A DNA stretch of 64,000 nt, from positions 1,364,001-1,428,000 of the forward strand of contig NZ_CP119107.1 in the NCBI RefSeq assembly GCF_029094525.1. Direction: 5' to 3'. Of this stretch, positions 28,031 to 37,446 are shown piece by piece; position 1 is the first letter of the stretch; every line of letters starts with the position of its first letter. The stretch comes from Pullulanibacillus sp. KACC 23026. Its GTDB lineage: Bacteria; Bacillota; Bacilli; Bacillales; Sporolactobacillaceae. Both the position numbers and the translations under genes were made by a program. Under the pieces are notes generated by a model that worked only from the letters and a program-made list of their open reading frames with translations, was not told where the DNA came from and made no database searches.

Positions 28031-28804
28031 ATGACAGCTATCTTACGGGAAACCTTTGATCAAGTGGCGGTATTGACGCTTAACAAGCCACCGGCCAATG
28101 CTTTATCTCGTTCCATTATTCAAGGCTTATCGGACCAGTTCGATCACCTAGCAGAAGATCCCGCTATTAAAGCAGTGGTCCTTCGCGGTGATGGTCGTTT
28201 TTTCTCAGCAGGAGCAGACATTAAGGAATTTACAGAAGTCCCTTCAGCGGACGAATTCTCAAGGCTGGCAACGAATGGACAAGATGTGTTTAAGCGGATT
28301 GAGACGTTCACAAAACCCGTCATTGCTGCCATCCATGGTGCTGCTCTTGGCGGAGGGCTTGAGCTTTCCATGGCCTGCCACATTCGGATTGCTGAAACAG
28401 GAACCAAGTTTGGCCTGCCTGAACTGAACTTAGGACTTATTCCGGGGTTTGCGGGTACACAGCGCCTGCCTCGTTTAGTAGGGGTGCCAAAAGCAACCGA
28501 AATGATATTAACAAGTACGCCAATTGATGCTGAAGAAGCGTTGAGGTGGGGACTTGTGAATCGAGTCGTGGAGACAGGAAAGGGATTCGAAACAGCGCTC
28601 GAACTTGCTCAGCAAATTTCCAAGAAGAGTGCCGTCTCCGTCCAAGCAGCACTTAGAAGTTTACAATTTGCTCGCCAAGGGGAATTTGAAAAAGGATCAG
28701 AGTTTGAAGCGGTGAGCTTTGGTAAAGTCTTTGCTTCTGAGGATGCGAAAGAAGGCATTGCGGCTTTTATGGAAAAACGGTCGCCTCAATTTAAAGATCG
28801 TTAA
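28031..28804 (+). CDS. fadB: Enoyl-CoA hydratase (FadB-like crotonase)
   Basis: Hydrates trans-2-enoyl-CoA in beta-oxidation. The 257-residue crotonase has the oxyanion-hole segments FFSAGADIKEF and HGAALGGGLELSMACHIR, and the catalytic glutamate region FGLPELNLGLIPGFAGTQRL. AAGAGGAGGAG precedes the ATG. It is a single-domain protein, not the two-domain FadB of enterics. Its position after fadR and before etfBA matches B. subtilis. Confidence 0.93.
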   Translation: MTAILRETFDQVAVLTLNKPPANALSRSIIQGLSDQFDHLAEDPAIKAVVLRGDGRFFSAGADIKEFTEVPSADEFSRLATNGQDVFKRIETFTKPVIAAIHGAALGGGLELSMACHIRIAETGTKFGLPELNLGLIPGFAGTQRLPRLVGVPKATEMILTSTPIDAEEALRWGLVNRVVETGKGFETALELAQQISKKSAVSVQAALRSLQFARQGEFEKGSEFEAVSFGKVFASEDAKEGIAAFMEKRSPQFKDR

Positions 28805-28968
28805 CAGGCACCCATACTTGTTTTCAGGTTCTTCTCTAAGATTGCCCGGAAAGCGAGCTATTTTCAATTAAGCAAATAGCGGCAAAGTTGATGAAAACAG
28901 CCTATTTTTATTAGCAATTAGAATCACTTATATATATTTAGAGATTAGTAATTAAGGAGGGGCACATT

Positions 28969-29739
28969 GTGAATATTTATGTCATTATTAAACGTACCTT
29001 TGACACCGAAGAAAAAATCGCGATCCAAAACGGAAAAATTGTTGAGGATGGGGCGGAATTCATTATTAATCCATACGATGAATACGCCATTGAAGAAGCG
29101 ATCAAAACTCGTGATGAACACGGGGGAGAAGTAACTGTTGTGACCGTTGGTGACCAGGATGCGGAAAAAGAGCTGCGTACCGCACTGGCAATGGGCTGTG
29201 ACAAAGCAGTTCTTATTGACAGTGAAGAGATTGAAAATTATGACCAGACCTCTACCGAAACGATTCTTGCCACATTTTTTGAAGATAAAGAGGTCGATCT
29301 GATCTTTGCAGGAAATGTATCCATTGATAATGGGACGGGTCAAGTTGGCCCTCGAGTAGCAGAAAAGTTAGGAATGGCCCATGTTTCAACCATTACCAAG
29401 TTTGAATTGGAAGGCAGCAAGGTGAGACTTGAGCGCGATGTGGAAGGGGACGTCGAAATTATCGAAACATCCTTACCGCTTCTAGTTACGGCCCAACAAG
29501 GATTAAACGAGCCACGTTATCCTTCTTTACCAGGGATCATGAAAGCGAAGAAAAAGCCTCTTGAAGTTATTGAACTGGATGATCTGGACCTTGATGAGGA
29601 TGAGCTTGAAGGTAAGACTGAGACAGTTGACGTCTACCTGCCTCCTGCAAAACAAGCAGGGAAAATTTTAGAAGGCGATATCGAAGAACAAGCAAAAGAG
29701 CTTGTTAGACTCCTAAAATCAGAAGCAAAAGTCATTTAA
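28969..29739 (+). CDS. etfB: Electron transfer flavoprotein beta subunit
   Basis: With EtfA it takes electrons from acyl-CoA dehydrogenases and passes them to the quinone pool. The 256-residue protein shows the adenine-nucleotide-alpha-hydrolase-like fold and the signature region following LVTAQQGLNEPRYPSLPGIM, with KAKKKPLEV. The GTG at 28969 is preceded by AAGGAGGGG. etfA follows 16 bp downstream. Confidence 0.95.
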   Translation: MNIYVIIKRTFDTEEKIAIQNGKIVEDGAEFIINPYDEYAIEEAIKTRDEHGGEVTVVTVGDQDAEKELRTALAMGCDKAVLIDSEEIENYDQTSTETILATFFEDKEVDLIFAGNVSIDNGTGQVGPRVAEKLGMAHVSTITKFELEGSKVRLERDVEGDVEIIETSLPLLVTAQQGLNEPRYPSLPGIMKAKKKPLEVIELDDLDLDEDELEGKTETVDVYLPPAKQAGKILEGDIEEQAKELVRLLKSEAKVI

Positions 29740-29755
29740 TTCGGAGGGGATTCTC

Positions 29756-30733
29756 ATGGGAAGAAAAACATTGGTGTTAGCAGAAGCACGCGATGGGGCA
29801 TTGAGACATGTTTCTTATGAAGCCATTGCTGCTGGGAAGAAAGTCGCGGATGGCGGTGAGGTTGTCGCTGTTTTGCTTGGTCAAGGAGTTATTGAATTAG
29901 GTAAGACGCTTGGGTTTTACGGGGCAGACCGCGTCATTGTCAGTGAAAACGAGGCGTTAGCTCATTATACGCCAGATGGTTACAAACAGGCTTTGAAGCA
30001 AATCATCGATCTAGAACAACCGGAAGCGATTGTTATGGGACATACAGCTATGGGAAAAGACTTATCCGCTGGCCTTGCTGCACGCTTGAATTCCGGACTC
30101 ATTTCGGATGTGACCGAAATTCAAGAAGAAAATGGGGAACTCTTATTTGTCCGTCCCATTTATTCAGGAAAAGCTTTTCAAAAGAAACGGATAAAGGAGG
30201 GACTGGTGTTTGTCAGTGTGCGCCCTAATAATATAGATGCTTTAGAAATAGACGAAAGCCGTGATGTTGACGTGCAGTCTGTTGAAGTCGTCATTAAAGA
30301 TCTTCGTACTGCCATTAAAGATCTTCTTAAAAAGACTTCAAACGGCGTGGATCTTTCGGAAGCAAAGGTCATTATTTCGGGTGGCCGAGGTGTAAAAAAT
30401 GCTGAAGGATTCGAACCTCTAAAGGAATTAGCTGACGTGTTAGGCGGAACCGTTGGCGCTTCACGTGGTGCTTGTGATGCGGGGTATTGTGACTATTCCC
30501 TTCAAATTGGTCAAACAGGTAAAGTGGTCACACCTGACCTCTATATTGCGTGTGGTATTTCCGGGGCAATACAGCATCTTGCCGGTATGTCTAACTCGAA
30601 AATTATTGTCGCCATCAACAAAGATCCAGAAGCCAACATATTTAACGTTGCAGATTATGGAATTGTGGGCGATCTCTTTGAAGTGGTTCCGCTTCTGACA
30701 AAATACGTGAAAGAAGTTCTCCAAGAAGCTTAA
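29756..30733 (+). CDS. etfA: Electron transfer flavoprotein alpha subunit
   Basis: FAD-binding partner of EtfB. The C-terminal FAD domain carries GGRGVKNAEGFEPLKELAD, GASRGACDAGY, QIGQTGKVVTPDLYIACGIS and NIFNVADYGIVGDL, the ETF-alpha signature. At 325 residues it is full length. GGAGGGGATTC precedes the ATG and a strong terminator follows the gene, ending the beta-oxidation cluster. Confidence 0.96.
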   Translation: MGRKTLVLAEARDGALRHVSYEAIAAGKKVADGGEVVAVLLGQGVIELGKTLGFYGADRVIVSENEALAHYTPDGYKQALKQIIDLEQPEAIVMGHTAMGKDLSAGLAARLNSGLISDVTEIQEENGELLFVRPIYSGKAFQKKRIKEGLVFVSVRPNNIDALEIDESRDVDVQSVEVVIKDLRTAIKDLLKKTSNGVDLSEAKVIISGGRGVKNAEGFEPLKELADVLGGTVGASRGACDAGYCDYSLQIGQTGKVVTPDLYIACGISGAIQHLAGMSNSKIIVAINKDPEANIFNVADYGIVGDLFEVVPLLTKYVKEVLQEA

Positions 30734-30752
30734 AATTAACCATTATTAATTT

Positions 30753-30794
30753 AGGCTGCATCCGATTTTTGTGAGAGATCGGTGCAGCCTTTTT
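30753..30794 (+). terminator. Terminator of the etfBA cluster
   Basis: AGGCTGCATCCGAT pairs with GATCGGTGCAGCCT over a short loop, with TTTTT after it. Confidence 0.88.
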
Positions 30795-30905
30795 CGGATT
30801 CAAACATCCAAGGATGAGGTTAAGCTAATCAATAGCATCTTCAGGTTCAGTCATGTTATACTGCAAGCGTAGTAGAGCAATACTACCATTAAGGAGGTTA
30901 GACAT

Positions 30906-31220
30906 ATGGCAATTGAACATGTGACAGACGAGAATTTTGCAAATAAAACTTCTGAGGGATTAGTCGTAGCCGATTTTTGGGCTCCATGGTGCGGACCTTG
31001 TAAGATGATTGCTCCTGTCTTAGAAGAGATTGATTCCGAATTAAGCGATAAAGTTAAGATCGTTAAACTTAATACGGATGAAAATCAACAAGTAACCGGT
31101 CAATACGGTGTGATGAGCATCCCAACACTTATCGTTTTCAAAGACGGTGAGATCGTGGATAAAGTGGTTGGTTTCCAACCGAAAGAAGCATTGGTTGAAC
31201 GCCTTCAACAACAATTTTAA
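30906..31220 (+). CDS. trxA: Thioredoxin
   Basis: Cytoplasmic disulfide reductase with the active site WCGPC in FWAPWCGPCKMIAPV, and the cis-proline loop MSIPTLIVF. At 104 residues it is the standard size. AAGGAGG precedes the ATG, with TATACT at 30857 as a likely -10 box. It lies between etfA and uvrC as in B. subtilis. Confidence 0.97.
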   Translation: MAIEHVTDENFANKTSEGLVVADFWAPWCGPCKMIAPVLEEIDSELSDKVKIVKLNTDENQQVTGQYGVMSIPTLIVFKDGEIVDKVVGFQPKEALVERLQQQF

Positions 31221-31230
31221 TCCATGACAA

Positions 31231-31257
31231 AAAAGAAGCCTCAGGGCTTCTTTTTTT
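31231..31257 (+). terminator. Terminator of trxA
   Basis: AGAAGCC pairs with GGGCTTCT around a tight loop and is followed by seven T. Confidence 0.85.
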
Positions 31258-31361
31258 GTGAGAACTTATAAAATCCTCCAATTTGGATAACCTGGCTTTA
31301 AAATTGTGATAGTTTGATTAGAAAGAAAAAACTATGAGTAAACCTAAACGCGAGGGTGTAG

Positions 31362-32013
31362 GAGCCCACATCACACACAAAGGGCTCCCGTCATGCCAGA
31401 TTTTTGTGCGTTGGAGCCTTCATCACACACAAAGGGCTCCCGTCATGCCAGATTTTTGTGTGTTGGAGCCTTCATCACACACAAAGGGGTCCCGCCAAGC
31501 CAAGTTTTTGTGTATTGGGGCCCCCATCACACATAAATGGCTCCCGCCCCGCCAAGTTTTTGTGTGTTGGAGCCTTCATCACACACAAATGGCTTCCGTC
31601 ATGCCAAGTTTTTGTGTATTGGGGCCTTCATCACACATAAATGGCTCTCGTCATGCCAAGTTTTTGTGTATTGGAGCCTTCATCACACATAAATGGGTCC
31701 CGCCCCGCCAAGTTTTTGTGTATTGTGGCCTTCATCACACACAAATGGCTCCCGCCCCGCCAAGTTTTTGTGTATTGGAGCCTTCATCACACACAAATGG
31801 GTCCCGCCCCGCCAAGTTTTTGTGTATTGGGGCCTTCATCACACACAAATGGGTCCCGCCCCGCCAAGTTTTTGTGTGTTGGAGCCTTCATCACACATAA
31901 ATGGCTCCCGCCCCGCCAAGTTTTTGTGTATTGGGGCCTTCATCACACACAAATGGGTCGCGCCAAGCCAAGTTTTTGTGTGTTGGAGCCTTCATCACAC
32001 ACAAAGGGCTCCA
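31362..32013. repeat. 52-bp minisatellite, 12 full copies plus a partial
   Basis: Units of exactly 52 bp begin (CATCACAC) at 31369, 31421, 31473, 31525 and every 52 bp to 31993. Each contains GGAGCC and GGCTCC, and also TTTGTGTG and CACACAAA, so every unit can form either of two overlapping hairpins. The plus strand has almost no stops in any frame, which creates long apparent reading frames of 140-190 codons; because 52 is not a multiple of 3, these cycle through three frames, and none has a ribosome binding site. I treat the array as non-coding. It fills the trxA-uvrC gap. Confidence 0.9.
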
Positions 32014-32195
32014 CTCACGTTTTTTCGAGTGGCATACCCCAAAATTCGGGAAATGATTTTTAAGGGTCCTACAATACCTCCATTAAAGTTGAGTCGATTG
32101 TTTAACTTTCCAAAACTCTTCTAAAGAGAATCCATTGAAATTATGCTAAACTAAGACAATAAAACCTTATTATTAGACTTGTTAGAGGTGATGTC

Positions 32196-33989
32196 ATGAA
32201 TGACCTCATAAAAGAAAAGTTGGCGACACTCCCTGATCGTCCTGGCTGTTATTTGATGAAAAATAGTCAAGGGACGATTATTTATGTTGGGAAAGCCAAA
32301 ATATTGAAAAATCGTGTCCGATCTTATTTTACCGGCAGTCATGGAGCGAAAACACAGCTCTTAGTCAGTGAAATAGCGGATTTTGAATACATTGTTACCT
32401 CCTCAGATATCGAGGCGTTAATACTTGAAATGAACCTGATTAAGGAGCATGATCCCCGCTATAATATCATGCTTCGTGATGACAAGAGCTACCCGTATAT
32501 TAAATTGACAAAAGAAAGGCATCCGCGCCTTATCATTACGAGAAAGGTCACCAAAAACTCGGGGCGTTATTTTGGACCCTATCCGAATGTCACCGCTGCA
32601 CAAGAAACAAAAAAGCTATTGGATCGCCTTTATCCGCTCCGAAAGTGCCGAACTCTGCCAGACCGTGTTTGTCTGTATTACCATATTGGTCAGTGCCTCG
32701 CTCCGTGTGTAAACGACATAAAGGAAGAGACTTATGAGGAAATGACAGAGAGTATCATCCGATTTTTAAATGGTGGGCACCAGGAAATTAAAAAGGAATT
32801 AATGGAAAACATGCAAAAAGCAGCTGAAGCCCTCGAGTTTGAAAAGGCCAAAGAGCTCCGCGATCAAATCCGCCATATTGAAACAGTAACCGAAAAGCAA
32901 AAGGTCCAATTCAATGATTTGACTGACCGCGACGTCTTTAACTATGCGTACGATAAGGGCTGGATGTGTGTCCAAGTCTTTTTCATGCGGCAGGGGAAGT
33001 TGATCGAGCGCGATGTGTCGATTTTTCCGTTTTATAACGAGCCTGAAGAAGATTTTCTAACGTTTATTGGCCAGTTTTATTTGCATGCGAATCACTTTAA
33101 GCCGAAAGAAGTCCTTATTCCAAATAAAGTCGACCTTGATTTAGTTCAAGGCCTCCTTGAAATCAATGTTGCTCAGCCGACTAGAGGACGGAAGAAAGAA
33201 CTCGTTGAAATGGCCAGACAGAATGCCGAACTTGCCTTGAAAGAAAAGTTTACCTTAATTGAACGCGATGAGGAACGAACAGTGATTGCAATTGAGAACT
33301 TAGGTAAAGCTCTTAATATTCCGACCCCTCATCGAATTGAGACATTTGATAATTCCAATATCCAAGGCGTTCATCCGGTTTCGGCCATGGTTGTGTTTGA
33401 GGATGGCAAGCCTAATAAAAAACTCTATCGTAAATATCACATAAAAACGGTGGAGGGGGCCAATGATGTGGGGACGATGAAAGAGGTCGTCCGGCGTCGT
33501 TACAGCCGTCTTTTAAAAGAAAATAAACCGCTGCCTGATTTAATTCTCATCGATGGAGGAAAAGGCCAAATGCGTGCCGCACGAGAGGTGCTTGAAGATG
33601 AACTGGGTCTTGAAATTCCGATTTGCGGGCTTGCCAAGGATGATAAGCATAAAACGGCCCAACTTTTAATTGGAGAGCCTCCTGAGGCGGTCGAATTATC
33701 GAGAAAGGGGCAAGAATTTTACCTCTTGCAGCGCATCCAGGATGAAGTACACCGCTTTGCGATTTCCTTTCATCGGCAGACGCGTGATAAAGCTATGGCG
33801 AAATCGGTTCTCGATGGTATTGAAGGCATCGGACCTAAACGAAAGCAGCAGCTTCTCCGTCATTTTGGTTCAATTAAAAAGATTAAAGAGGCCAGCCTTG
33901 ACCAGTTAGTTGAAAGTGGATTGCCCAAGCCCACGGCGGAACTTGTCCTTTCAACCCTAAATGAAAAAGCAATGAATGAGAAGGAATAA
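32196..33989 (+). CDS. uvrC: Excinuclease ABC subunit C
   Basis: Dual-incision nuclease of nucleotide excision repair. The N-terminal GIY-YIG domain (about 12-95) has GCYLMKN and [14 protein letters not shown]; a UVR segment lies near 195-230 ([19 protein letters not shown]); the RNase H-like 5' nuclease follows ([24 protein letters not shown]), and two helix-hairpin-helix motifs end the protein ([19 protein letters not shown]). The 597 residues are normal. AGAGGTGATG precedes the ATG. Confidence 0.96.
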   Translation: MNDLIKEKLATLPDRPGCYLMKNSQGTIIYVGKAKILKNRVRSYFTGSHGAKTQLLVSEIADFEYIVTSSDIEALILEMNLIKEHDPRYNIMLRDDKSYPYIKLTKERHPRLIITRKVTKNSGRYFGPYPNVTAAQETKKLLDRLYPLRKCRTLPDRVCLYYHIGQCLAPCVNDIKEETYEEMTESIIRFLNGGHQEIKKELMENMQKAAEALEFEKAKELRDQIRHIETVTEKQKVQFNDLTDRDVFNYAYDKGWMCVQVFFMRQGKLIERDVSIFPFYNEPEEDFLTFIGQFYLHANHFKPKEVLIPNKVDLDLVQGLLEINVAQPTRGRKKELVEMARQNAELALKEKFTLIERDEERTVIAIENLGKALNIPTPHRIETFDNSNIQGVHPVSAMVVFEDGKPNKKLYRKYHIKTVEGANDVGTMKEVVRRRYSRLLKENKPLPDLILIDGGKGQMRAAREVLEDELGLEIPICGLAKDDKHKTAQLLIGEPPEAVELSRKGQEFYLLQRIQDEVHRFAISFHRQTRDKAMAKSVLDGIEGIGPKRKQQLLRHFGSIKKIKEASLDQLVESGLPKPTAELVLSTLNEKAMNEKE

Positions 33990-33998
33990 AAATTTCTT

Positions 33999-34027
33999 TT
34001 GTCATTCTATTAAAAAACTGTTATAAT
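33999..34027 (+). promoter_or_regulatory. Promoter of lysC
   Basis: TTGTCA and TATAAT with an exact 17-bp spacer, 405 bp before the lysC start and just ahead of the lysine riboswitch. Confidence 0.82.
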
Positions 34028-34079
34028 TCAATTTAATTTCATACGCAGTGTAGAGGTGGGGTCACCTCTTGTATGCTGT

Positions 34080-34320
34080 GATAGAGGCGCAATGAACAGG
34101 ATTAAATACTCTTAGAAGGATGAGCTTCGATGAGGAGTATTGAAAGGGGACATTGCCGAAGTGAAAAATCGCTCATAAGGTTTTTTGCTGGATTCGTCCT
34201 GAATAAGGCCGGATCTGTCACACATTTATTGTGTGGAGGACTATCTGAGCATGTTGTCAAACGCAAATGAACGTTTAGCAGCAGTGAAGACGAGTTCTTT
34301 ACTGCTGCTTTTTCCTTTTT
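34080..34320 (+). promoter_or_regulatory. Lysine riboswitch (L-box) with attenuator
   Basis: The aptamer shows the conserved blocks AGAGGCGCAATGAAC, GAAAGGGGACATTGCCGAAG, GCTGGATTCGTCCTGAATAA, ATCTGTCACAC and TGTGGAGGACTATCTGA, in the L-box order, from 34083 to 34250. It is followed by a terminator in which AGCAGCAGT pairs with ACTGCTGCT ahead of a T-rich run (34277-34320). Lysine would promote termination and lower aspartokinase synthesis. Confidence 0.93.
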
Positions 34321-34431
34321 TATTAAAAGAGGAGTTGAACGTCCTTGAGGGTGGCAAGATTCATCGCTTAGATCCATTTGAAAGATATGTGAGCCTAAAA
34401 GTGGGCTAAACAGGGATTGGAGGTTTTGAAA

Positions 34432-35679
34432 GTGACATTGCAAGTGATGAAGTTTGGGGGCACATCCGTTGGGTCTATTGAGAAAATTCAACGTGTAGGG
34501 TCTCGCATCCAGAAGAAGAAGGCAGCAGGTTACGATGTTATTGTGGTGGTTTCCGCGATGGGGAAGACGACCGATCATCTTGTGGACTTGGCTGCGGGTA
34601 TAACAGTCCGCCCAAGTAAGCGTGAAATGGATATGCTGCTCGCAACAGGTGAGCAACAGACGATGGCCTTGCTTGCGATGTATTTAATCAATGAAGGGAT
34701 CGAAGCCGTTTCTATGATGGGCTGGCAGGCGGGTATGGTCACGGAGGCTTCTCATGGTAATGCAAGAATCGCAGATATAAAACGAGAATCGATTCAAAAA
34801 CAATTAAATCTAGGCAAAGTTGTTATCGTGGCAGGCTTTCAGGGAGTAACAGAAGATTTCGAGATAACGACATTAGGCCGCGGAGGGTCTGACACTTCTG
34901 CAGTGGCTCTGGCTGCCGCGTTTAAAGCAGAATTATGCGAGATTTATACCGATGTAGAGGGGGTCTACACCACCGATCCCCGTTATGTATCCAAGGCAAG
35001 GAAGCTTGCTGAACTGTCTTACGATGAGATGCTTGAAATGGCCAACCTTGGAGCAGGTGTGCTCCATCCAAGATCGGTTGAAAATGCGAAAAAATACAAG
35101 GTTCCTCTTGTTGTAAGAAGCAGTTTTAATGATGAGCCTGGAACGATTATTAAGGAGGAAACGTCAATGGAAACAGGATTAGCGGTCAGCGGTCTTGCTT
35201 TTGAAAAAGAAGTAACCAAAATTACTTTGCTTGGACTGCCTAATAAAATTGAAACTTTGTCGAATGTCTTCAAGGTACTCGCAGGAGCGGGGGTTAATGT
35301 GGACATCATTATTCAAAATGCTTTGGATAAAGAAACAACCTCGATCTCTTTCACGATTGCCAGCACCCATTTGGCAGATGCACTAGATGTGTTGAAAACG
35401 AATCAGCCAATCCTTAGCTATTCTGATTTAAATATTGAATCCAATCTCGCAAAAGTGTCGATCATTGGTTCGGGTATGGTCTCCAACCCAGGGGTTGCAG
35501 CGGACATGTTTGAAGTGATGTCTAACATTGATGTAAAAATTAAAATGGTCAGCACCTCTGAAATCAAAGTGTCAACGGTTATTCCAACAAGCGACCTCAA
35601 TAAGGCATTAGAAGCGCTTCATGAGGCTTTTCATCTCGATTCACCGCTGGTTGAGCCTGAACTCTCCTCTAAAGCTTAA
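34432..35679 (+). CDS. lysC: Aspartokinase (lysine-responsive type), alpha subunit
   Basis: Phosphorylates aspartate, the first step to lysine, methionine, threonine and, via dipicolinate, spore cortex. The catalytic domain has MKFGGTSVGS, VVSAMGKTTDHL and TTLGRGGSDTSAVALAAA; two ACT domains follow (about 265-415). GTG 34432 is chosen because GGAGG lies 8 bp upstream; the earlier TTG codons overlap or crowd that site. The product is 415 residues. An internal start makes a second product. Control is by the lysine riboswitch upstream. Confidence 0.93.
   Translation: MTLQVMKFGGTSVGSIEKIQRVGSRIQKKKAAGYDVIVVVSAMGKTTDHLVDLAAGITVRPSKREMDMLLATGEQQTMALLAMYLINEGIEAVSMMGWQAGMVTEASHGNARIADIKRESIQKQLNLGKVVIVAGFQGVTEDFEITTLGRGGSDTSAVALAAAFKAELCEIYTDVEGVYTTDPRYVSKARKLAELSYDEMLEMANLGAGVLHPRSVENAKKYKVPLVVRSSFNDEPGTIIKEETSMETGLAVSGLAFEKEVTKITLLGLPNKIETLSNVFKVLAGAGVNVDIIIQNALDKETTSISFTIASTHLADALDVLKTNQPILSYSDLNIESNLAKVSIIGSGMVSNPGVAADMFEVMSNIDVKIKMVSTSEIKVSTVIPTSDLNKALEALHEAFHLDSPLVEPELSSKA
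35152..35679 (+). other. lysC: Internal translation start for the aspartokinase beta subunit
   Basis: AAGGAGG (35152-35158) lies 8 bp before an in-frame ATG (35167), codon 246 of lysC. It would give a 170-residue protein containing only the ACT regulatory domains. In B. subtilis aspartokinase II the beta subunit also starts at an internal Met at the same codon position, so the alpha2-beta2 arrangement appears conserved. Confidence 0.8.
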
Positions 35680-35687
35680 AAACAGTC

Positions 35688-35721
35688 AAAAAAAACGCGC
35701 AAAACATTGCGCGTTTTTTTT
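35688..35721 (+). terminator. Terminator of lysC
   Basis: AAACGCGCAA pairs with TTGCGCGTTT (flanked by A- and T-runs), possibly acting in both directions between lysC and yslB. Confidence 0.85.
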
Positions 35722-35727
35722 GGGGGA

Positions 35728-35775
35728 GAAAGACCTTTACTGAAAGAATGACTGCTTGATGAGGTCTTTTCCCGC
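35728..35775. repeat. Single copy of the GGTCTGTCCCC repeat family
   Basis: TGAAAGAATGACTGCTTGA and GAGGTCTTTTCCC match the units at 6841-6980 with a few changes. Confidence 0.6.
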
Positions 35776-35779
35776 CTGT

Positions 35780-36241
35780 TTATTCAGATTTCTTTTCAAC
35801 TGGATCTTTTAAGTCCCATTGAATTTGAATCTCAGCCCGTTTTTGTTTTCCTGTTTTGACCTCCATGATCGCTTCGGCTTTATATTGGGTCAATCGTTCA
35901 TATTGCTCAGCTAGGAAGCCGGTTTCGAGTGAAAAGGTCGTATGTTCATCGTCCTTTATTCGGGCTTCTATCAATTCAGAAGTCAGAAAATAAAGGCAGT
36001 GATCTTTTTTGCTTTCTTTGAGTTCAAGCTGACCCCAGCCGGCTTTTTCAAAAAATGCAGGAAGGTCCGCAACATCTTGCAATGGGTATTGACGAGCGAG
36101 CCGTCTTCCTGCCCAGTATAAGATTGGATGGGTTTCATCGCCCAATAATTCGGGAATAACAACCGTACGAAGCAGTTCAAGCCCAAAGGCTGATACATTC
36201 GTGTTTCCAATGACTTCGATTTGGGGTAATCTCTTTTCCAT
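35780..36241 (-). CDS. yslB: DUF2507 protein (YslB-like)
   Basis: The 153-residue soluble protein has the family pattern: VFGLELLR-type start (here AFGLELLRTVVIPELLG), ILYWAGRRLARQYPL, and a C-terminal GFLAEQYERLTQYKAEAIMEV. It resembles the V4R/heme-NO-like small-molecule-binding fold, but the function is unknown. It lies between lysC and sdhC in the opposite direction, as in B. subtilis. AAGGAGATGG precedes the ATG. Confidence 0.85.
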   Translation of the reverse strand: MEKRLPQIEVIGNTNVSAFGLELLRTVVIPELLGDETHPILYWAGRRLARQYPLQDVADLPAFFEKAGWGQLELKESKKDHCLYFLTSELIEARIKDDEHTTFSLETGFLAEQYERLTQYKAEAIMEVKTGKQKRAEIQIQWDLKDPVEKKSE

Positions 36242-36723
36242 AAGTCCATCTCCTTCTTGACAGGCTTATTATATCGTCTTTTTTGATTGGACTCCAGTGC
36301 ACTTTGTATCCTTGACGGACCTATATGTTGGGAGTACAATGGATGTGTTAAAAAAGTCTGTTCAAAATAAAGGAAGCGGTTGACTGATTGCCTTTTTTAC
36401 TTAAGTCAAACCTTCGTTAATCGATCTTGAGTAAGATACTGGGGAGAGGTTACAGATTAATGCCATCTTCTTTTTTTTGATGTTCAAGTGAGAGCCCGAG
36501 CTCGTTAACTACATGAATTTTTGAACGGCACTCCCCTTTACATATATCATGGGGGCGGTTTAACGAAAGGTTTGTGAATTTTGTAACAATCTAGGTCATT
36601 ACGTTGCTTGACTTCATTTATGATGAACAGGACTTGGAAAAGAAGCAGTGTCTTCTCTATCAGACTAAGTTGGGACTATTGAGACGACAACAAAACAAAC
36701 ACAAGGAAAAAGGGGGACATTAA
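36242..36723. other. Intergenic gap before sdhCAB
   Basis: About 480 bp with no coding frame of note. It should hold the divergent promoters of yslB and sdhC; a TATGAT at 36619 is the only decent -10 box I see for sdh and it lacks a good -35. No terminator or riboswitch is evident. Confidence 0.5.
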
Positions 36724-37335
36724 ATGGCACAGAGAGATTTTGTTAGCCGCAGACTGCATTCCTTTTTGGGGTTAATCCCAATTGGATTGTTCTTGGTTGT
36801 ACACCTTACTGTTAACTTTTATGCAACAGGTGGTGCCCAGTCGTTTAACCAAGCCGCTAACTTTATGGAAAACCTTCCATATTTGATTTTTTTAGAAATC
36901 GTTCTCATTTATTTGCCGCTTTTGTTTCATGCCATTTATGGAATTTATATTGCTTTCCAAGCAAAAACCAACGTTAATCGCTTCAAATACTATCGTAACT
37001 GGCTCTTCTTTTTTCAACGTTGGACCGGGTTGTTCTTAGTTATTTTCCTAGCTTGGCACATTTGGGAAACACGTGTACAAATGGCTTTAGGGGAACCTCT
37101 TGACTTTAGTATGATGCAGCAGATTCTAAGCAATCCATGGATGTGTGCTTTTTACATCGTTGGGGTTCTATCGGCAGTTTTTCATTTTTCGAATGGTCTT
37201 TGGGCATTTATGGTTCACTGGGGGATTACCGTTTCTCCAAAGTCACAAAAGGCCATGGCTTATGTATCCGTAATTATATTCGTACTGCTTGCGATTGTAG
37301 GAGTAAGTGCCGTGTTTGCATTTGTTGGCGCTTAA
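36724..37335 (+). CDS. sdhC: Succinate dehydrogenase cytochrome b558 subunit
   Basis: Membrane anchor of complex II that binds heme and passes electrons to menaquinone. The 203-residue protein has five transmembrane helices with conserved histidines in the first (RLHSFLGLIPIGLFLVVHL), second (LLFHAIYGIYIAF), third (FLAWHIWETRVQ) and fourth (VFHFSNGLWAFMVHWGI). This is the single-anchor di-heme type of Bacillus rather than the SdhC/SdhD pair. AAAAAGGGGG precedes the ATG. Confidence 0.95.
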   Translation: MAQRDFVSRRLHSFLGLIPIGLFLVVHLTVNFYATGGAQSFNQAANFMENLPYLIFLEIVLIYLPLLFHAIYGIYIAFQAKTNVNRFKYYRNWLFFFQRWTGLFLVIFLAWHIWETRVQMALGEPLDFSMMQQILSNPWMCAFYIVGVLSAVFHFSNGLWAFMVHWGITVSPKSQKAMAYVSVIIFVLLAIVGVSAVFAFVGA

Positions 37336-37446
37336 TATTTGATCTAAAAGGTGTAACGGCGTGAGCTTCTATTAATGAAGGACTGCCAATACGAACTGTT
37401 TTGCAGAGGCTATAAATATGCAGCTTGAAGTAGGGAGTGTGACAAT

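Noticed and set aside
31362-32013. CRISPR array
   Set aside because: The whole 52-bp unit is repeated, with no variable spacers.
31334-32124. Long plus-strand reading frames of 140-190 codons with a repeated HHTQ/SHINGSRPAKF pattern
   Set aside because: They arise because the 52-bp unit has few stops; the frame shifts through all three phases, there is no ribosome binding site, and codon use does not resemble neighbouring genes.
34102-34656. 184-codon minus-strand frame across the lysC leader
   Set aside because: It is antisense to the lysine riboswitch and the start of lysC, both strongly supported on the plus strand.
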